A stretch of DNA of 64,000 nucleotides from Rapana venosa (taxonomy: Eukaryota > Mollusca > Gastropoda > Neogastropoda > Muricidae): NCBI GenBank assembly GCA_028751875.1, contig CM054157.1:523822-587821 (forward strand), written 5' to 3'. The notes below the pieces were generated by a model. It was not told where the DNA came from and searched no databases. It worked only from the letters and a program-made list of their open reading frames with translations. Shown here piece after piece: positions 11,871 through 26,900 of the stretch; positions within the stretch are counted from its first letter, which is position 1; every line of letters begins with the position of its first letter. The position numbers and the translations under genes are program-made.

Positions 11871-12880
11871 AGGCAGTCTGTTGGATAAATAGTCTGTTGG
11901 ATAAATAGTGTTGGGTAAATAGTGTTGGATAAATAGTCTGTTGGATAAATAGTCTGTTGGATAAATAGTGTTGGATAAATAGTCTGTTGGATAAATAGTC
12001 TGTTGGATAAATAGTCTGTTGGATAAATAGTCTGTTGGGTAAATAGTCTGTTGGGTAAATAGTCTGTTGGATAAATAGTCTGTTGGGTAAATAGTCTGTT
12101 GGATAAATAGTGTTGGATAAATAGTGTTGGATAAATAGTGTTGGATAAATAGTCTGTTGGATAAATAGTCTGTTGGATAAATAGTCTGTTGGATAAATAG
12201 TCTGTTGGATAAATAGTCTGTTGGATAAATAGTGTTGGATAAATAGTCTGTTGGATAAATAGTGTTGGGTAAATAGTGTTGGATAAATAGTGTTGGGTAA
12301 ATAGTCTGTTGGATAAATAGTGTTTGGATAAATAGTGTTGGATAAATAGTCTGTTGGGTAAATAGTCTGTTGGGTAAATAGTCTGTTGGATAAATAGTCT
12401 GTTGGATAAATAGTCTGTTGGATAAATAGTCTGTTGGGTAAATAGTCTGTTGGATAAATAGTCTGTTGGATAAATAGTCTGTTGGATAAATAGTCTGTTG
12501 GGTAAATAGTCTGTTGGATAAATAGTGTTGGATAAATAGTGTTGGGTAAATAGTCTGTTGGATAAATAGTCTGTTGGATAAATAGTCTGTTGGATAAATA
12601 GTGTTGGATAAATAGTGTTGGGTAAATAGTCTGTTGGATAAATAGTCTGTTGGATAAATAGTCTGTTGGATAAATAGTGTTGGATAAATAGTGTTGGATA
12701 AATAGTCTGTTGGATAAATAGTCTGTTGGATAAATAGTCTGTTGGGTAAATAGTCTGTTGGATAAATAGTCTGTTGGATAAATAGTCTGTTGGATAAATA
12801 GTCTGTTGGGTAAATAGTCTGTTGGATAAATAGTCTGTTGGATAAATAGTCTGTTGGATAAATAGTCTGTTGGATAAATA

Positions 12881-14906
12881 GTCTGTTGGATAATAGTATG
12901 TTGCGGTTAAAAAGTTGTTGGATAAATAGAGTTGGGTTAAATAGTGTTGGGTAAATTAGTGTTGGGTTAAATAGTGTTGGGTAAATAGTGTTGGAGATAA
13001 TAGTGTTGGGTTAAATCTCTGTTGGGTAATAGTGTTGGGTAAAATAGTATGTTGGGTAAATAGTACTGTTGGATATATTAGTATGTTGGTTAATATAGTC
13101 TTTGGATATTATAGTGTTGGATAATAGGTTGCGGTAAATTTGTCTGTTGTATAAAATAGTCTGTTGGATAATTGTCTTGTTGTAAATTAGTTTTGGGTAA
13201 ATTGTGTTGGGTAAATAGTCTGTTGGATAAATAGTCTGTTGGGATAAATAGTGTTGGATAAATAGTTGTTGGTAAATGTGTTGGTAAATAGTTGTTGGTA
13301 TAAATAGTGTTGGGTAAATTTGTCTGTTGGATAAATTGTCTGTTTTGGATAAATAGTGTTGGGTAAATAGTCTGTTGGCGTAATAGTTGTTGGTAAATAG
13401 TTCTGTTGGATAAATTGTGTTGGGGATATAGTCTGTTGGATAAGAAAAAGTGTTGGATAAATAGTGTTGGATAAATAGTCTGTTGGATTAATTGTCTGTT
13501 GGTTAAATAGAGTTGGGTAAATAGTCTGTCTCGTAAATAGTCTGTTGGATATATATAGGTGTTGGGTAAATATCTGTTGGATAAATAGTTGTGGGATAAT
13601 TGTATGTTTGATAAATAGTGTTGGGTAAATAGTGTTGGGTAATAGTGTTGGGTAAATATCTGTGGTAAATAGTGTGGATATTTAGTTGTTGGTTAATATC
13701 TGTTGGTAAATAATCTGTTTGGATAAACTTGTCTGTTGGTTAATTGTCTGTTGGATAACTTAGTCTGTTGGATAAAATAGTCTGTTGGATAAATAGTGTG
13801 GGTAAATAGTCTGTTGGGTAAATAGTGTTGGATAAAAAGTGTTGGGGTAATAGTCTTGATGGGTAAATAGTGTTGCCTAAATAGTGTTGGGTAATTAGTC
13901 TGTTGGATAAATAGTCTGTTGATAATAGTCTGTTGGTTAAATAGTGTTGGTATATAGTCTGTTGGGTAAATAGTCTGTTGCGGTAAATAGTCTGTTGGGT
14001 AATAATATGTTGGAATAAATAGTCTGTTGGATAAATAGTCTGTTGGTTAAAAGTGTTGGGATAAATAGTCTGTTGGGATAAATATGTCGGGTAAATAGTG
14101 TTGCGGTGCCAAATAGTTTGTTGGATAATTAGTCTGTTGGGTAAAATAGTCCTGTTGGGTAAATAGTCTGTTGGTAAATAGTCTGTTGGATAAATAGTCG
14201 TTGGCGGTAAATAGTGTTGGGTATAATAGTGTGTGGCATAAATAGTGTTGGATAATAGTCTGTTGGATAAATAGTCTGTTGGATAAATAGTGTTGGGTAA
14301 ATAGTCTGTTGGGTAAAATAGTCTTATCTGTTGGATAAATAGTGTTTGGGTAAATAGTCGGTTGGATCAACTAGTGTTGGGTAAATAGTCTGTTGGGTAA
14401 ATAGTCGTTCGGATAAAATAGCGTGATTGGGTAAAATGTCTACTGTTGGATAAAATTAGTGTTGGATAAATAGTCTGTTGGGATCAATAGTGTTGGGTAA
14501 ATTGGTGTTGGGTAAAATAGTTCTGTTGGGTAAATAGTCTGTTGGATAAATAGTGTGTGGGTAATAAAGTCTTTTGTGATAATTAGTTGTTCGGATTACA
14601 ATAGTCTGTTGGATAAATTGTGTTTGGGTAAATAGTGTTGGTAAAATAGTCTGTTGGATTAAATAGTCTGTTTGGGTAGAATAGGTTGTTGGGTAAATAG
14701 TGTTGGAAAAATAGTGTTGGTTTGTAAATAGTCGGTTGGATAAATAGTCTGCGGGCATTAACGCTCGTATGCGTGGATAGATGTGTTGGATAAAAATGTC
14801 TGTTGGATATTAGTATGTTGGATAAATAAGTCTGTAGGATAAATAGTGTTGGATAATAGTTGGTTGGATAAATAGTCTGGTTGGGTAATTGTCTGTTCTT
14901 GGGTAA
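12881..14906. repeat. Duplicated 2,026-bp block, copy 1
   Basis: Line by line I found no difference from 29261-31286, irregular indels and odd words such as GCGGTGCC and ACGCTCGTATGCGTGGATAG included. The match begins after a mismatch at 12880/29260 and ends at 14907/31287. The offset is 16,380 bp. Confidence 0.9.
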
Positions 14907-17900
14907 TTAGTCTGTTGAATAAATAGTCTGTTGGATAAATAGTGTTGGGTAATTAGTCTGTTGGATAAAATAGTCTGTTGGATATATAGTCTAGTTGTGA
15001 TAAATAGGTCTGTTGGATAAAATTTGGATGTTTTGTTTTTCTAGTTATATTTTTACTTATTTGTGGGATAAATAGTATGTTGGGTAATAGTGTTGGTAAA
15101 TAGTCTGTTGGTAAATAGTCTGTTGGATAAATAGTGTTGGATAAATCAGTCTGTGATAAATAGTCTGTTGGATAAATAGTCTGTTGGTAAATAGTTGTTG
15201 GACTAATAGTGTTGATAATTAGTGTTGGTTAAATAGTGTTGGTTAAATATGGTTTTATGTTTGATAAATAGTCTGTTGGATAAATAGTCTGTTGGATAAA
15301 TAGTCTGTAGGGTAAATAGTGATTGGATAAATAGTGTTGGATAAATAGTGTTGGATAAATAGTCTGTTGGATAAATAAGTTGTTGGATAAAATAGTCTGT
15401 TGGATTAATAGTTGTTGGGTAAATAGTCTGTGGGGTAAATAGTCTGTTGGATAAATAGTGTTGGGTAAATAGTGTTGGGTAATTAGTATGTTGGATGAAT
15501 AGTGTTGGGTTAAAATAGTGTGCTAAATAGTTGTTGGATAAATAGTGTTGGATAAAGTTTCAGTTGGCTAAATTGTGTTAGGTAAATAGTCTGTTTGGTT
15601 AAATAGTGTTGGGTAAATAGTCTGTTGGGTAAATAGTCTGTTTGGATAAAATGTGTTGGATACATAGTCTGTTGGATAAATAGTGTGGATACAATAGTAT
15701 CGTTGGGTAAATGTCTGCTTGGGAAAAAATTGTCTGTTGGATAATAGTTTGTTGGGTAAATAGTGTTGGTAAATAGTCTGTTGGATAATTAGTCTTTTGG
15801 ATAAATAGTCTGTTGGATAAATAGTTGTAGGATAAATAGTGTGGGTAAATAGTCTGTGGGATAAATAGTATGTTGGCTAAATAGTCTGTGTTAAATCGTG
15901 TTGGGTAAATAGTCTGTGTGGATAAATAGTCTGTTGGATAAATAGTCTGTTGGATAAATAGTGTTGGGTATAACTAGTCTGTTGGTTGGATAAATAGTCT
16001 GTTGGGAATAAATGTCTGTTGTGGTAAATAGTATGGTGGTATAAATATGTCTGTTGGATATATAGGTCTGATGGATAAATAGTGTTGGTGTTTAGATAAA
16101 TAGTCTGTTGGATAATAGTGTTGGTATTAATAGTTTGGATAAAATAGTCCTGGTTGGATAAATTGTATGTTGTATAAATAGATGTTGGGTAAAAGTCTGT
16201 TGGGATAAATAGTGTTGGATAAATAGTGTTGGATAATTAGTGTTGGATAGAAAGAGTCTGTTGTTAAATAGTGTTGGATAAATAGTGTTGGGTAAAATAG
16301 TCCTGTTGGGATAAATAGTGTAGGGTAAATAGTCTGTTGGATAAAATAGTGTTGGGTAAAATAGTCTGTTGGATAAATAGTCTGCTTGGGTAAATAGTGT
16401 TGGATAATAGTGTTGGGTAAATAGTCTGTTGGATAAATAGGTTGTTGGGTTAAATTAGTGTTGGATAAATGTGTTGGACTATAATAGTCTGTTGGATAAA
16501 TAGTCCTGTTGGGTAATTAGTCTGTTGGTAATATAGTCTGTTGGTAAATAGTCAGTGGGATAAAATAGTCTGTAGGTAAATAGTCTGTTGGATATAAAAT
16601 AGTCTGTTTGGATAAATAGTCGTTGGGTAAATAGTCTGTTGGATAAATAGTCTGTTGGATAATAGTCTGTTGGATAATAGTGTTGGATAAAAGTTTCTGT
16701 TGGGTATATAGTCTGATTGGAATAAATAATGTTGGATAAATAGTGTCTGGGTAAATAGTCGTTGGTTAAATAGTGTTGGATAATAGTCCTTGGATATAAT
16801 AGTGTTGGATAAAAGTCTTGGATTAAATAGTTGTTGGATAATTTGTGTTGGGTAAAATAGTATGATTGGATAAATAGTTGTTGGATAACATAGTGTTGGA
16901 TTAATCTTGTGTTGGGTAATAGTCTGGTTGGTTAATAGTCTGTTGGATAATATAGTCTGTTGGATTAATGGTCTGTTGGATAAATAGTGGTTGGGTAAAT
17001 AGTCTGTTGGATAAATTAGTTCTGTTGGGTAAAAAGTCTGTTGTAAATTAGGGTCTGTTGTAAAATAGTCTTGGATAAATAGTCTGTTGGGTAAATAGTC
17101 TGTGGGCATAATATAGTCTGTTGGATAAATAGTCTGTTGGATAAATAGTGTTGGTAAATGTGTTTGATAATTAGTCTGTTGGATAAAATCGTCTGTTGGA
17201 TAAATAGTGTTGGATAAATTGTCTGTTGGGTAAATAGGTTGGGTAAATAGTCTGTTGGGTAAATAGTCTGTTGGATATTTAGTCTGTTGGATAAATAGTC
17301 TGTTGGATTAATAGTATGTTGGATAAATAGTCTGTTGGGTAATAGTCTGTTGGATAAATAGTGTCGCGGATAAATTGTATGTTGGATAAATAGTCTGTTG
17401 GATAAATAGTCTGTTGGATAAATAGTGTTGGGTAAATAGTCTGTTGGATAAATAGTCTGTTGGGTAAATAGTCTGTTGGGTAAATAGTCTGTTGGTAAAT
17501 AGTCTGTTGGATAAATAGTCTGTTGGTAAATAGTCTGTTGGATAAATAGTCTGTTGGATAAATAGTCTGTTGGATAAATAGTGTTGGGTAAATAGTGTTG
17601 GATAAATAGTGTTGGTAAATAGTCTGTTGGATAAATAGTGTTGGGTAAAATTGTATTATGTTGGGTAAATAGTCTGTTGGTTAAACGCTGTCTGTTGGGT
17701 AAATTAGTCTGTTGGATAAATAGTCTGTTGGATAAATAGTTGGGGTAAATAGTCTGTTGGATAAAATTGTGTTGATATATAGTCCTGTTGATGTAATAGT
17801 CTGATTAGGATAAATTGTGTGGATAATAGTCTGTTGGTTAAATAGTGTTGGGTTAATTGTCTGTTGGTCAAATAGTTGTTGGATATATAGTGTTTGGGAT

Positions 17901-20900
17901 AAATAGTTGTTGGATTAAGAGTTGTTGCGATAATAGTCTGTTGGATTAATAGTGTTGGGTAAATAGTATGTTGGATTAATTGTTGTTGGATAAATAGTAT
18001 GTTGGATAAATAGTGTTGGATAAATTAGTATGTTGGGTAAATAGTTATGTTGGATAAATAGTCTGTTGGATAAATAGTCTGTTGGTTAAATAGTTGTTGG
18101 ATAAATAGTATGTGGGGATAATTATCTGTTGGATAAATAGTCTGATAGGATAAATTGTGTTGGGTAAATAGTCTGTGGGTATAATGGGTCTGTTGGTAAA
18201 TGTTTGTTGGATAAATAGTGTTGTATAAATAGTCTGTTGGGTACATTAGTCTGTTGTGGTTAAATTGTGTTGGATAATTGTCTGTTGGGTAAATAGTATG
18301 TGGGTAAATAGTGTTGGATAAATAGTCTGTTTGATAAATAGTGTTGGATAACTGGTGTTGGTAAATAGGCTGTTGGGTAAATTTGTCTGTTGGATAAATA
18401 GTCTGTTTTGGGTATTACATAGTGTTGGGTAAAATAGTCTGGTGGATAAATAGTCTGTTGGAAAATAGTTGTTGGGTAAATAGTCTGTTGGGTAAATAGT
18501 GTTGGATAAATGTATGTTGGATTATAGTGTTGGTTAAATAGTGTTGGGTAAATAGTCTGGTTGGGTAAATAGTCTGTTGGGTAAATAGTCTGTTGGATAA
18601 ATAGTCTGTTGGTTATATAGTCTGTTGGTAAATAGTCTGTTGGATATATAGTCTGTTGGTTTAATAGTCTGTTGGTTAATAGTGTGGCATAAATAGTCTG
18701 TTGGTTAAAATAGTCTGTTGGGTAACATAGTCTGTTGGATAAATTGTGTCCGTTGGATATATTAGTCTGTTGGGTAAATAGTGTTGATTAAATAGTCTGT
18801 TGGATAAATAGTATGTTGGATAATTAGTCTGGTTGGATAAAGAGTGGGTAAATAGTCTGTTGGATAATTGTGTTGGGTAAAATAGTGTTGGGTAAATAGT
18901 GTGGATAATAGTCTGTTGGATAATAGTCATGCTGGCATAAATTGTCCATGTTGGGTAAAATAGTCTGTTGGGATAAAATAGCTCTGGTGATTAATAGTCT
19001 GTTGGATAAATTGTGTTGGATAATTAGTCTGTTGGATAAAATGTGGTTCGGTTAATAGTGTTGGATAATAGTCTGTTGGATAAAATAGTCTGTTGGATAA
19101 ATTAGGTATGGTGGATAAATAGTGTTGGGTAAAATAGTTGTGGGATAAATAGTGTTGGATAAATAAGTCTGTTGGATAAATTGTGGTTGGGTAATTTGTG
19201 TTGGGTAAATAGTGTTGGATAAATAGTCTGCTGGATAAATAGGATGTTGGATAAATAGTCTGTTGGGTAAAATAGTCTGTTGGATAATTAGTCTGTTGGA
19301 TAACAGTAGTCGTTGGATAAATAGTGTTTGATGAATAGTCTGTTGGATAAATAGTGTTGGATAAATAGTGTTGGATAATTGTCTGTTGGATAAATTTGTT
19401 CTGTTGGGATAAATAGTATGTTGGATAATTAGTGTTGGGTATAATGTCTGTTTGGTAAGATAGTGTTGGATAAATAGTGTTGGATAAATAGTGTTGGCAT
19501 AATTAGTATTGTTATGGATAAAACTAGTGTTGGATTAATTAGTGTTGGGTATAATTGTCATGTTGGATAAATAGTGTTGGGTAATTAGTATGGTCTTTTT
19601 TTCTTTTGGATAAATAGTGTTGGGTATATAGGACTGTTGGATAAATAGTCTGTTGGGTATATTAGTGTTGGATAAATTGTTGTTGGGGTATATAGTCTGT
19701 TGGATAAATTGTCTGTTGGGAAAATAGTGATTGGATAAATTAGTGTTGGATAATAGTCTGTTGGTTAAATAGTCGGTGGTTAAATAGTCTGTTGGGTAAA
19801 TAGTCTGTTGGTAAATAGTATGTTGGATAATTAGTCTGTTCGGTTAATTGTCTGTTGATATATGTCTGTTGGATAAATAGTGTTGGGTAAATAGTCGTTG
19901 GAGCTTCTAGTCTGGTTGGATAAATAGTCTGTTGGATATTTAGTGTTGGATAATTAGTCTGTTGGGTAAATAGTATGTTGGAATAAAATAGTGTTGGATA
20001 ATTAGTGTTGGGTATACTAGTATGTTGGATAAATATTCGTGTTGGTATATAGTCTTGGATAAAATGTGTTGGATAAATTGTGTTGGATATATAGTCGGTT
20101 GGATAAATTGGGTTGGGTAAATAGTCTGTTGGTTAATTAGTCTGTTGGATATTTGTGTTGTGGATAAATAGTGTTGGGTTATAGTGCTGTTGGCATATAG
20201 TACTTTGGATTAATTGTATGGTTGGATCTAATAGTTATCGTTGGGATTAAAGTGTTGGGCGCGAAATAGTCTGTTGGTGTAATAGTCGGTGGTGTATATA
20301 GTATGTGTTGGGTAAAATAGTCTGTTGGTTAATTTCTGTTGGATACAATAGTCTGTTGGGTAATAGTCTGTTGGATAAATAGTCTGTTGGATATAATAGT
20401 CGGTTGGAGTAATAGTGTTGGGTATTTAGTGTTAGGATTATTTAGGTCATGTTGGAGAAATTAGTCTGTTGGTATATAGTTGTTGGATAAATAGGGGCTG
20501 TGGGTAAAATAGTGTTGGGTAAATAGTTGTTGGGTAAATAGTCCTGTTGGAATAAATAGGTCTCGTTGGATATAATAGGTCTGTTGGATAAATAGTCTGT
20601 TGGGTAAATAGTCGTTGGATAAATAGTGGTTGGATAAATAGTCTGTTGGATAAATAGCTCATGTTGGATAAATTGTCGTGTTGGTAATATTAGTGTTGTG
20701 GTAAATAGTCTTGGATAAATTAGTCTGTTGGGTAATAGTCTGTTGGATAAATTAGTGGTGGTAAATAGTGTTGGTTAAATAGTGTTGGATAAATAGTCTG
20801 TTGGATACTACTATGTATGTTCGGATAATTGTCTGTTGGGTATATAGTCTGGTGGATAATAGTCTGTTGGATAAAAATAGTCTGTTGGATAAATAGTGTT

Positions 20901-23900
20901 GGATAAATTGTCTGTTGGATAATAGTGTTGGATAATTAGTGTTGGATATTAATAGGTCTGTTGGTTAATATTGTCTGTGGGTTAAATTGTATGTGGGATA
21001 AATAGTGGTTGGGTAAATAGTCTGTTGGGAAGTATATCGTGTTGATAAACCTTCGGGTAATTAGTCTGGTGGATAAATAGTGGCGGATAAAATTGGTCTG
21101 TTGGATAAATGGTTGGGTAAATAGTGTTGGGTATAATAGTCGTGGAAAATAGTTGTTGGACTAAATAGTCTTGTTCGGATAAATTGTATGTTGGTAAATA
21201 GTCTTTGGGGATAAATAGTCTGTTGGTTAAAAATAGCTCGTTGGATAAATAGTGTTGGATAACTAGTCTGTTGGATAAAATAGTGTTGGATAAATAGTGT
21301 GGATAAATAGGTCTGTTGGATAAATAGTCTGTTGGATAAAATAGTGTTGGGTAAATGTCTGTTGGATAAAATAGTTGTTGGATAAATAGTGTTGGTTAAA
21401 TAGTGTGGATAAATAGTCTGTTGGATAAATAGTGTTGGATAAAATAGTGTTGGGTAAAATAGTCTGTTGGGTAAATGTGTTGGGTAAAAGTCTGTTGGAT
21501 AAATAGTGTTGGGTAATAGTCTGTTGGATATATAGTCTGTTGGGTATAATAGTGTTGGATAACTTAGCTGTTGGGTAAATTAGTCTTCTTCCTCTTATTG
21601 GATAAATAGTTCTGGTGGGTAAATTGTGTTGGATTAATTAGTGTTGGGATAAATTGTATGTTGGATAAAATAGTCTGATGGGTAAATAGTCTGTTGGGTA
21701 AATAGTCTGTTGGTAAATAGGTCTGTTGGATGAAGATCTGTAGGTAAATTGTCTGTTGGAAAATAGTATTGTTGGATTAAATAGTGTTGGGTAAATAGTC
21801 TGTTGGATAAAATAGTCTGTTGGATAAATAGTATTGTGGACGTGAAATAGTGTTCGGATAATGAGTCTGTTGGGTAAATAGTCTGTTGGATAAATAGGGT
21901 TGGGATAAATAGTGTTGGGTAAATAGTCTGTTGGTAAATAGTGTTGATTAATTGGTCTTGGATAAATAGTGTTGGTTAAAACCTTGTGATGATGGACTAA
22001 ATAGTCTGTTGGATAATAGTGTTGGGTAAATAGTATGTTGGATAAATATCTGTTGGTAAATAGTGTTGGATAAATAGTGTTGGGTAATTAGTACTGTTGG
22101 ATAACTTAGTCTGATGGATAAATAGTCTGTTGATAAATAGTCTTGTTGTTAAATTAGTGTTGCGGTAAATAGTCTGTTGGATAAATAGTATGTTGGGTAA
22201 TTAGTCTGTTGGGTAAATAGTCTGTTGGTATATGTCTGTTGGCTAAATAGTATGTGGGTAATTAGTCTGTTCGGATATATAGTTGTTGGATACAATAGAC
22301 TGTTGGATAAATAGTGTTGGGTTAAATAGTGTTGGATAAATTTAGTCTGTTGGATAAATAGGTCTGTTGGATTTTTTGTGTTGGATGTAAATAGTATGTT
22401 GGGTTAAATATGTGTGGTGGTAATTGTCTGTTGGGTAAATAGTCTGTTGGATAAATAGTCTGTTGGATAAATAGTATGTTGGATAAATAGTCTGTGGATA
22501 AATAGTCTGTTGGGTAATTAGTCTGTTGGATAAATAGTGTTGGATAATATAGTCTGTTGGATAAAATAGTCTGTTGGATAAATAGTCTGGTTTGGTAATA
22601 GTGTTGGGTTTATCTAGTCTGTTGGATAAATTAGTCTGTTGGGTAAATAGGCTGGTGGTTAAATGTCTGTTGGTAAAAATGTATGTCGGATATATTAGTC
22701 TGTTGGTAAATAGTATGTTGGTTTAATAGTCTGTTGGATAAATTACGTCTGTTGGATAAATAGTGTTGGGGTAAAATAGTGTTGGATAAAATAGTGTTGG
22801 TAAATGTTGTTGGATAAATAGTGCTTGGTTGTAAATAGTCTGTTGGGTAAATAGTCTGATTGGATAACACGAGTCTGAGCGAGGTGTAAAATAGTTCGTT
22901 GGATAAATAGTTGTTGGATTAAATAGTGTTGAGTGTAAGTGTTTTGTACAATAGTCGTTGCCTTTTGGATATATAGGTTGGTTAAATAGTCTGTGGTGAT
23001 AAATAGTTGTTGGATAATAGTGTTGGATAAATAGTCTGTTGGAATATAATAGTGTTGGGTAAATAGATGTTGGTAAATAGTCTGCCCCTTTCTTGGATAA
23101 TTAGTGTTGGATAATTAGCTGTTGGATAAATAGTCTGTTGGATAAATAGTGTTGGGGAAATTGTTGTTAGATATTAGTGTTGGGTAATTGTACTGTTGGA
23201 TAAATAGTCTGTTGGATAAATAGTTTTGGGTAAATAGTGTTGGTGGTAAAATAGTTGTTGGATAATATTGTTGGATAAATTGTCTATTGGTAAATAGTCT
23301 GTTGGTTAATAGTGTTGGGAAATAGTCTGTTGGATAATAGTGTTGGATAAATATGCTGTTGGATAAATAGTCGGTTGGATAAATAGTGTTGAGTAAATAG
23401 TGTTGGATAAATAGTTTGTTGGATATATAGTCTGGTTGGGTAAATAGTCTGTTGGGTAAATTGTAATGTGGCAATAAAATTGTCTGTTGGTTAAATAAGT
23501 CTGTTGGATAAATAGTGTTGGGTAAATTGTCTGGTTGGAAAATAGTCTGTTGGGTAATAGTGTTGGGTAAAAAGTGTTGGGTAAATAGGTTGTTGGATAA
23601 AAGTCTGTTGGAGTAAATAGTCTGTTGGATAAATAGTGTTGGAGTAATTGTGTGGGTAAAATAGGTCTGTTGGATAAATATCTGTTGGATAAATAGTGTT
23701 GGGTAAATAGTGTTGGGTAAATAGGTCGGTTGGATATTAGTTCTGTTGGATAAATAGTGTTGGTACAATAGTGTTCGGTAAAATCGTGTTGGGGTAATTA
23801 GTCTGTTGATAAATAGGTCTGTTGGATAAATAGTCTGTTGGAATAAATAGTTGTTGGGTAAAATAGTGTTGGGTAAATAGTCTGATTGGATAAAATAGTT

Positions 23901-26900
23901 GTTGGATAAAAGTCTGTTGGATAAATAGTGTCTGTTGCGATAAATTGTCTGTTGGATAATAGTCTGTTGGATAAATAGTCTGTTGGATAAATAGTCTGTT
24001 GGATAAATAGTCTGTTGGATAAAATAGTGTTGGGTAAATTGTCTGTTGGGTTAAATACGTCTGTTTGGATAAATAGTGTGGATAAATAGGTCTGTTGGGT
24101 AAATAGTCTGTTGGATATACTAGTCTGTTGGAGACATAGTCTGTTGGATAAATAGTCTGTAGGTATAAATAGTGTTGTAAAATTGTGTTGGGTATAAGTC
24201 TGTTGGATAAATAGTATGTTGGATAATATAGTATGTTGGTAAATTGTGTTGGGTAAATAGTGTTGGGTAAATAGTGGTTCGGTAATTGTATGTTGGATAA
24301 ATAGTTCTTTTGGATAAAATTGTGTGGGGGTAAATAGTTGTTCGGTAATATAGTGTAGGGTAAATTGATCTGTTGGATAAATAGTCTGTTGGATAGAATA
24401 GTCTGTGGGATTAAAATAGTCTGTTGGGAATAAAATGTGTTGAAATAGTCTGTTGGATAAATAGTGTTGGGTAAATAGTGTTGGGTAAAATAGTCTGTTG
24501 GATATATAGTTCTGTTCGGATAAATTGTATGTGGTATATATGTCTCTGTTGGATAATTAGTTGTTGGATAAATAGGTTGGATCAATAGTGTTGGGTAAAT
24601 TGTCTGTTGGGTAATTAGTCTGTGGATATATATAGTGTTGGATAAATAGTCTGTTCGGGTAAATAGTTCTGTTGGATAAATAGTCTGTATGGATAAATAG
24701 TGTGGAATAATAGTCTTTGGATTAAATAGTCATGTTGGATTAAATAGTCTGTTGGATAAATAGTGTTGGGTAATAAGTCTGTTGGTAAATAGTCTGTTGG
24801 ATAAATGTCTGTTGGATAAATAGTCTGTGGATAAATAGTGTTGGCGTACAATAGTGTTGGGTAATTAGTTCTGTTGGGTAAATAGGTCTGTTGGATGATA
24901 GTGTTGGTTAACAATTGTCTGTGGGTATATAGTAATGTTGGATAAATAGTCTGTTGGGTTTTAGGTCTGTTGGATAATTTAGTATGTTGGATAAATAGTG
25001 TGGGGTATATAGGTCTGTTGGGTAATTAGTGTGGGTAATTAGTCTGTTGGATTAATAGCTGTTTGGATAAATAGGTTGGATAAATTAGTGTGGTTGGTTA
25101 ATTGTATGTTGGTTAAATTGTGTTGGTTAATTAGTGTTGGATAAATGTATGTTGGTAAATAGTGTTGGGTAAAATAGTCTGTTGGTAAAATGGAGTTGGG
25201 TAAATAGTCTGTGGTAAATAGTGTTGGATAAATAGGTTCTGTGGTTAAATAGTGTTGGATATAAATAGTCTGTTGGTAAATAGTGTTGGGTAAATAGTAT
25301 GTTGGATATAATAGTGTTGGATATAAGTGTTGGGTAATAGTTGTTGGGTAAAGAGTGTTGGGTAATTTGTCTGTTGGATAAATAGTGTTGGGTAAATAGT
25401 CTGTTGGATAAATAGTTTGGGTAAATAGTCTGTTGGATAAATAGTCTGTTGGATTCATAGTGTTTGGTTAATAGTCTGTCTGGATAACATAGTGTTGGGT
25501 AAATAATCTGTTGGGTAAATCGTGGTTGCGTATATAGTCTGTTGGCTAAATAGTGTTGGAGAAATAGTCTGTTGGTTAAATAGTGTTGGGTAAATAGTCT
25601 GTTGGTAACTAGTCTGTTGGATAATATGTGTTAGTGGTAAATAGTCTGTTGGATAAAATTAGTCTGTTGGATAAATAGTGTTGGGTAAATAGTGTTGGGT
25701 AAATAGTGTTGGGTAATAGTGTTGGTAAATTGTCTGTTGGGTAAATTGACTGTTGGATAAATAGTGTTGGATAAATGTGTTGGATATACAGTCTGTAGGA
25801 TAAATTGTTGTTGGATAAAATAGGCTGTTGGATAATTAGGTCTGTTGGATTATAACTTGCCTGTTGGATAATAGTGTTGGATAAATAGTATGTTGGATAA
25901 ATAGTATGTTGGATAAATAGTCTGTTGAGATAAATAGTGTTGGGTAAAATTGTCTGTTGGGTAAATGTTGTTGGATAATTGTCTGTTGGATATTATAGTT
26001 TGTTGGATAAATTTAGTGTGGATAAATAGTCTGTTGATAATTAGTGGTGGGTAAATAGTCTGTGGATTAAAACAAAAAATTTTTAAGTTTTTCCTGTTGG
26101 ATATATCCAAATGATGTTGGGTAATTACTCAATGGTGGTAAAATAGTGTTGGATATTAAATTTGTTGTTGCGTAATTAAATAGTCTCCGTTCGTTAATAG
26201 TAGTTGAGAGTAAATAGATGTGGATAAATGTATGTTGGATAAATAGTGTTTGGATAAAATAGTATGTTGGATAATAGTCAGTTGGATATTTCGGTCTGTT
26301 GGATAAATAGTGTTGGGTAAATAGTATGCTTGGATAAATACGTGTTGATAAATAGTGTTGGGTAAATAGTCTGTTGGGTAAATAGTCTGTTGGATAATTA
26401 GTCTGTTGGATAAATAGTCTCGTTCGGTAATGTCTGTGGGATAAATAGTATGTTGGATAAATTAGTCTGTTGGATAAATAGTATCGTTGGATAAATAGTG
26501 TTGGGTAAATAGTCCTGTTGGATAATAGTCTGTTGGATAAATTTGTTGGAATAAATAGTCTGTTGGATAAATTAGGTCTGTTGGGTTATAGTCTAGTTGG
26601 GTAAAGAGTGTTGGGTAAATAGTCTGTTGGGTAAATGTGTTGGATAAATAGTCTGTTGGATAAATAGTGTTGGGTATATAGTCTGGTGGTAAATAGTGTT
26701 GGATATAAAATAGTGTTTGGGTAAATAGTCTGTTGGATAAATAGTCTGTTGGATAATTAGTCTGTTGGAAAAATAGTCTGTTGGATAAATAGTCGTTGGA
26801 TAAATTGTCTGTTGGATAAAATAAGTCTGTTGGAATAAATAGTCTGTTGGATAAATAGGTTGGTTTAAATAGTTGTTTGATAAATTGTGTTGGATAAATA

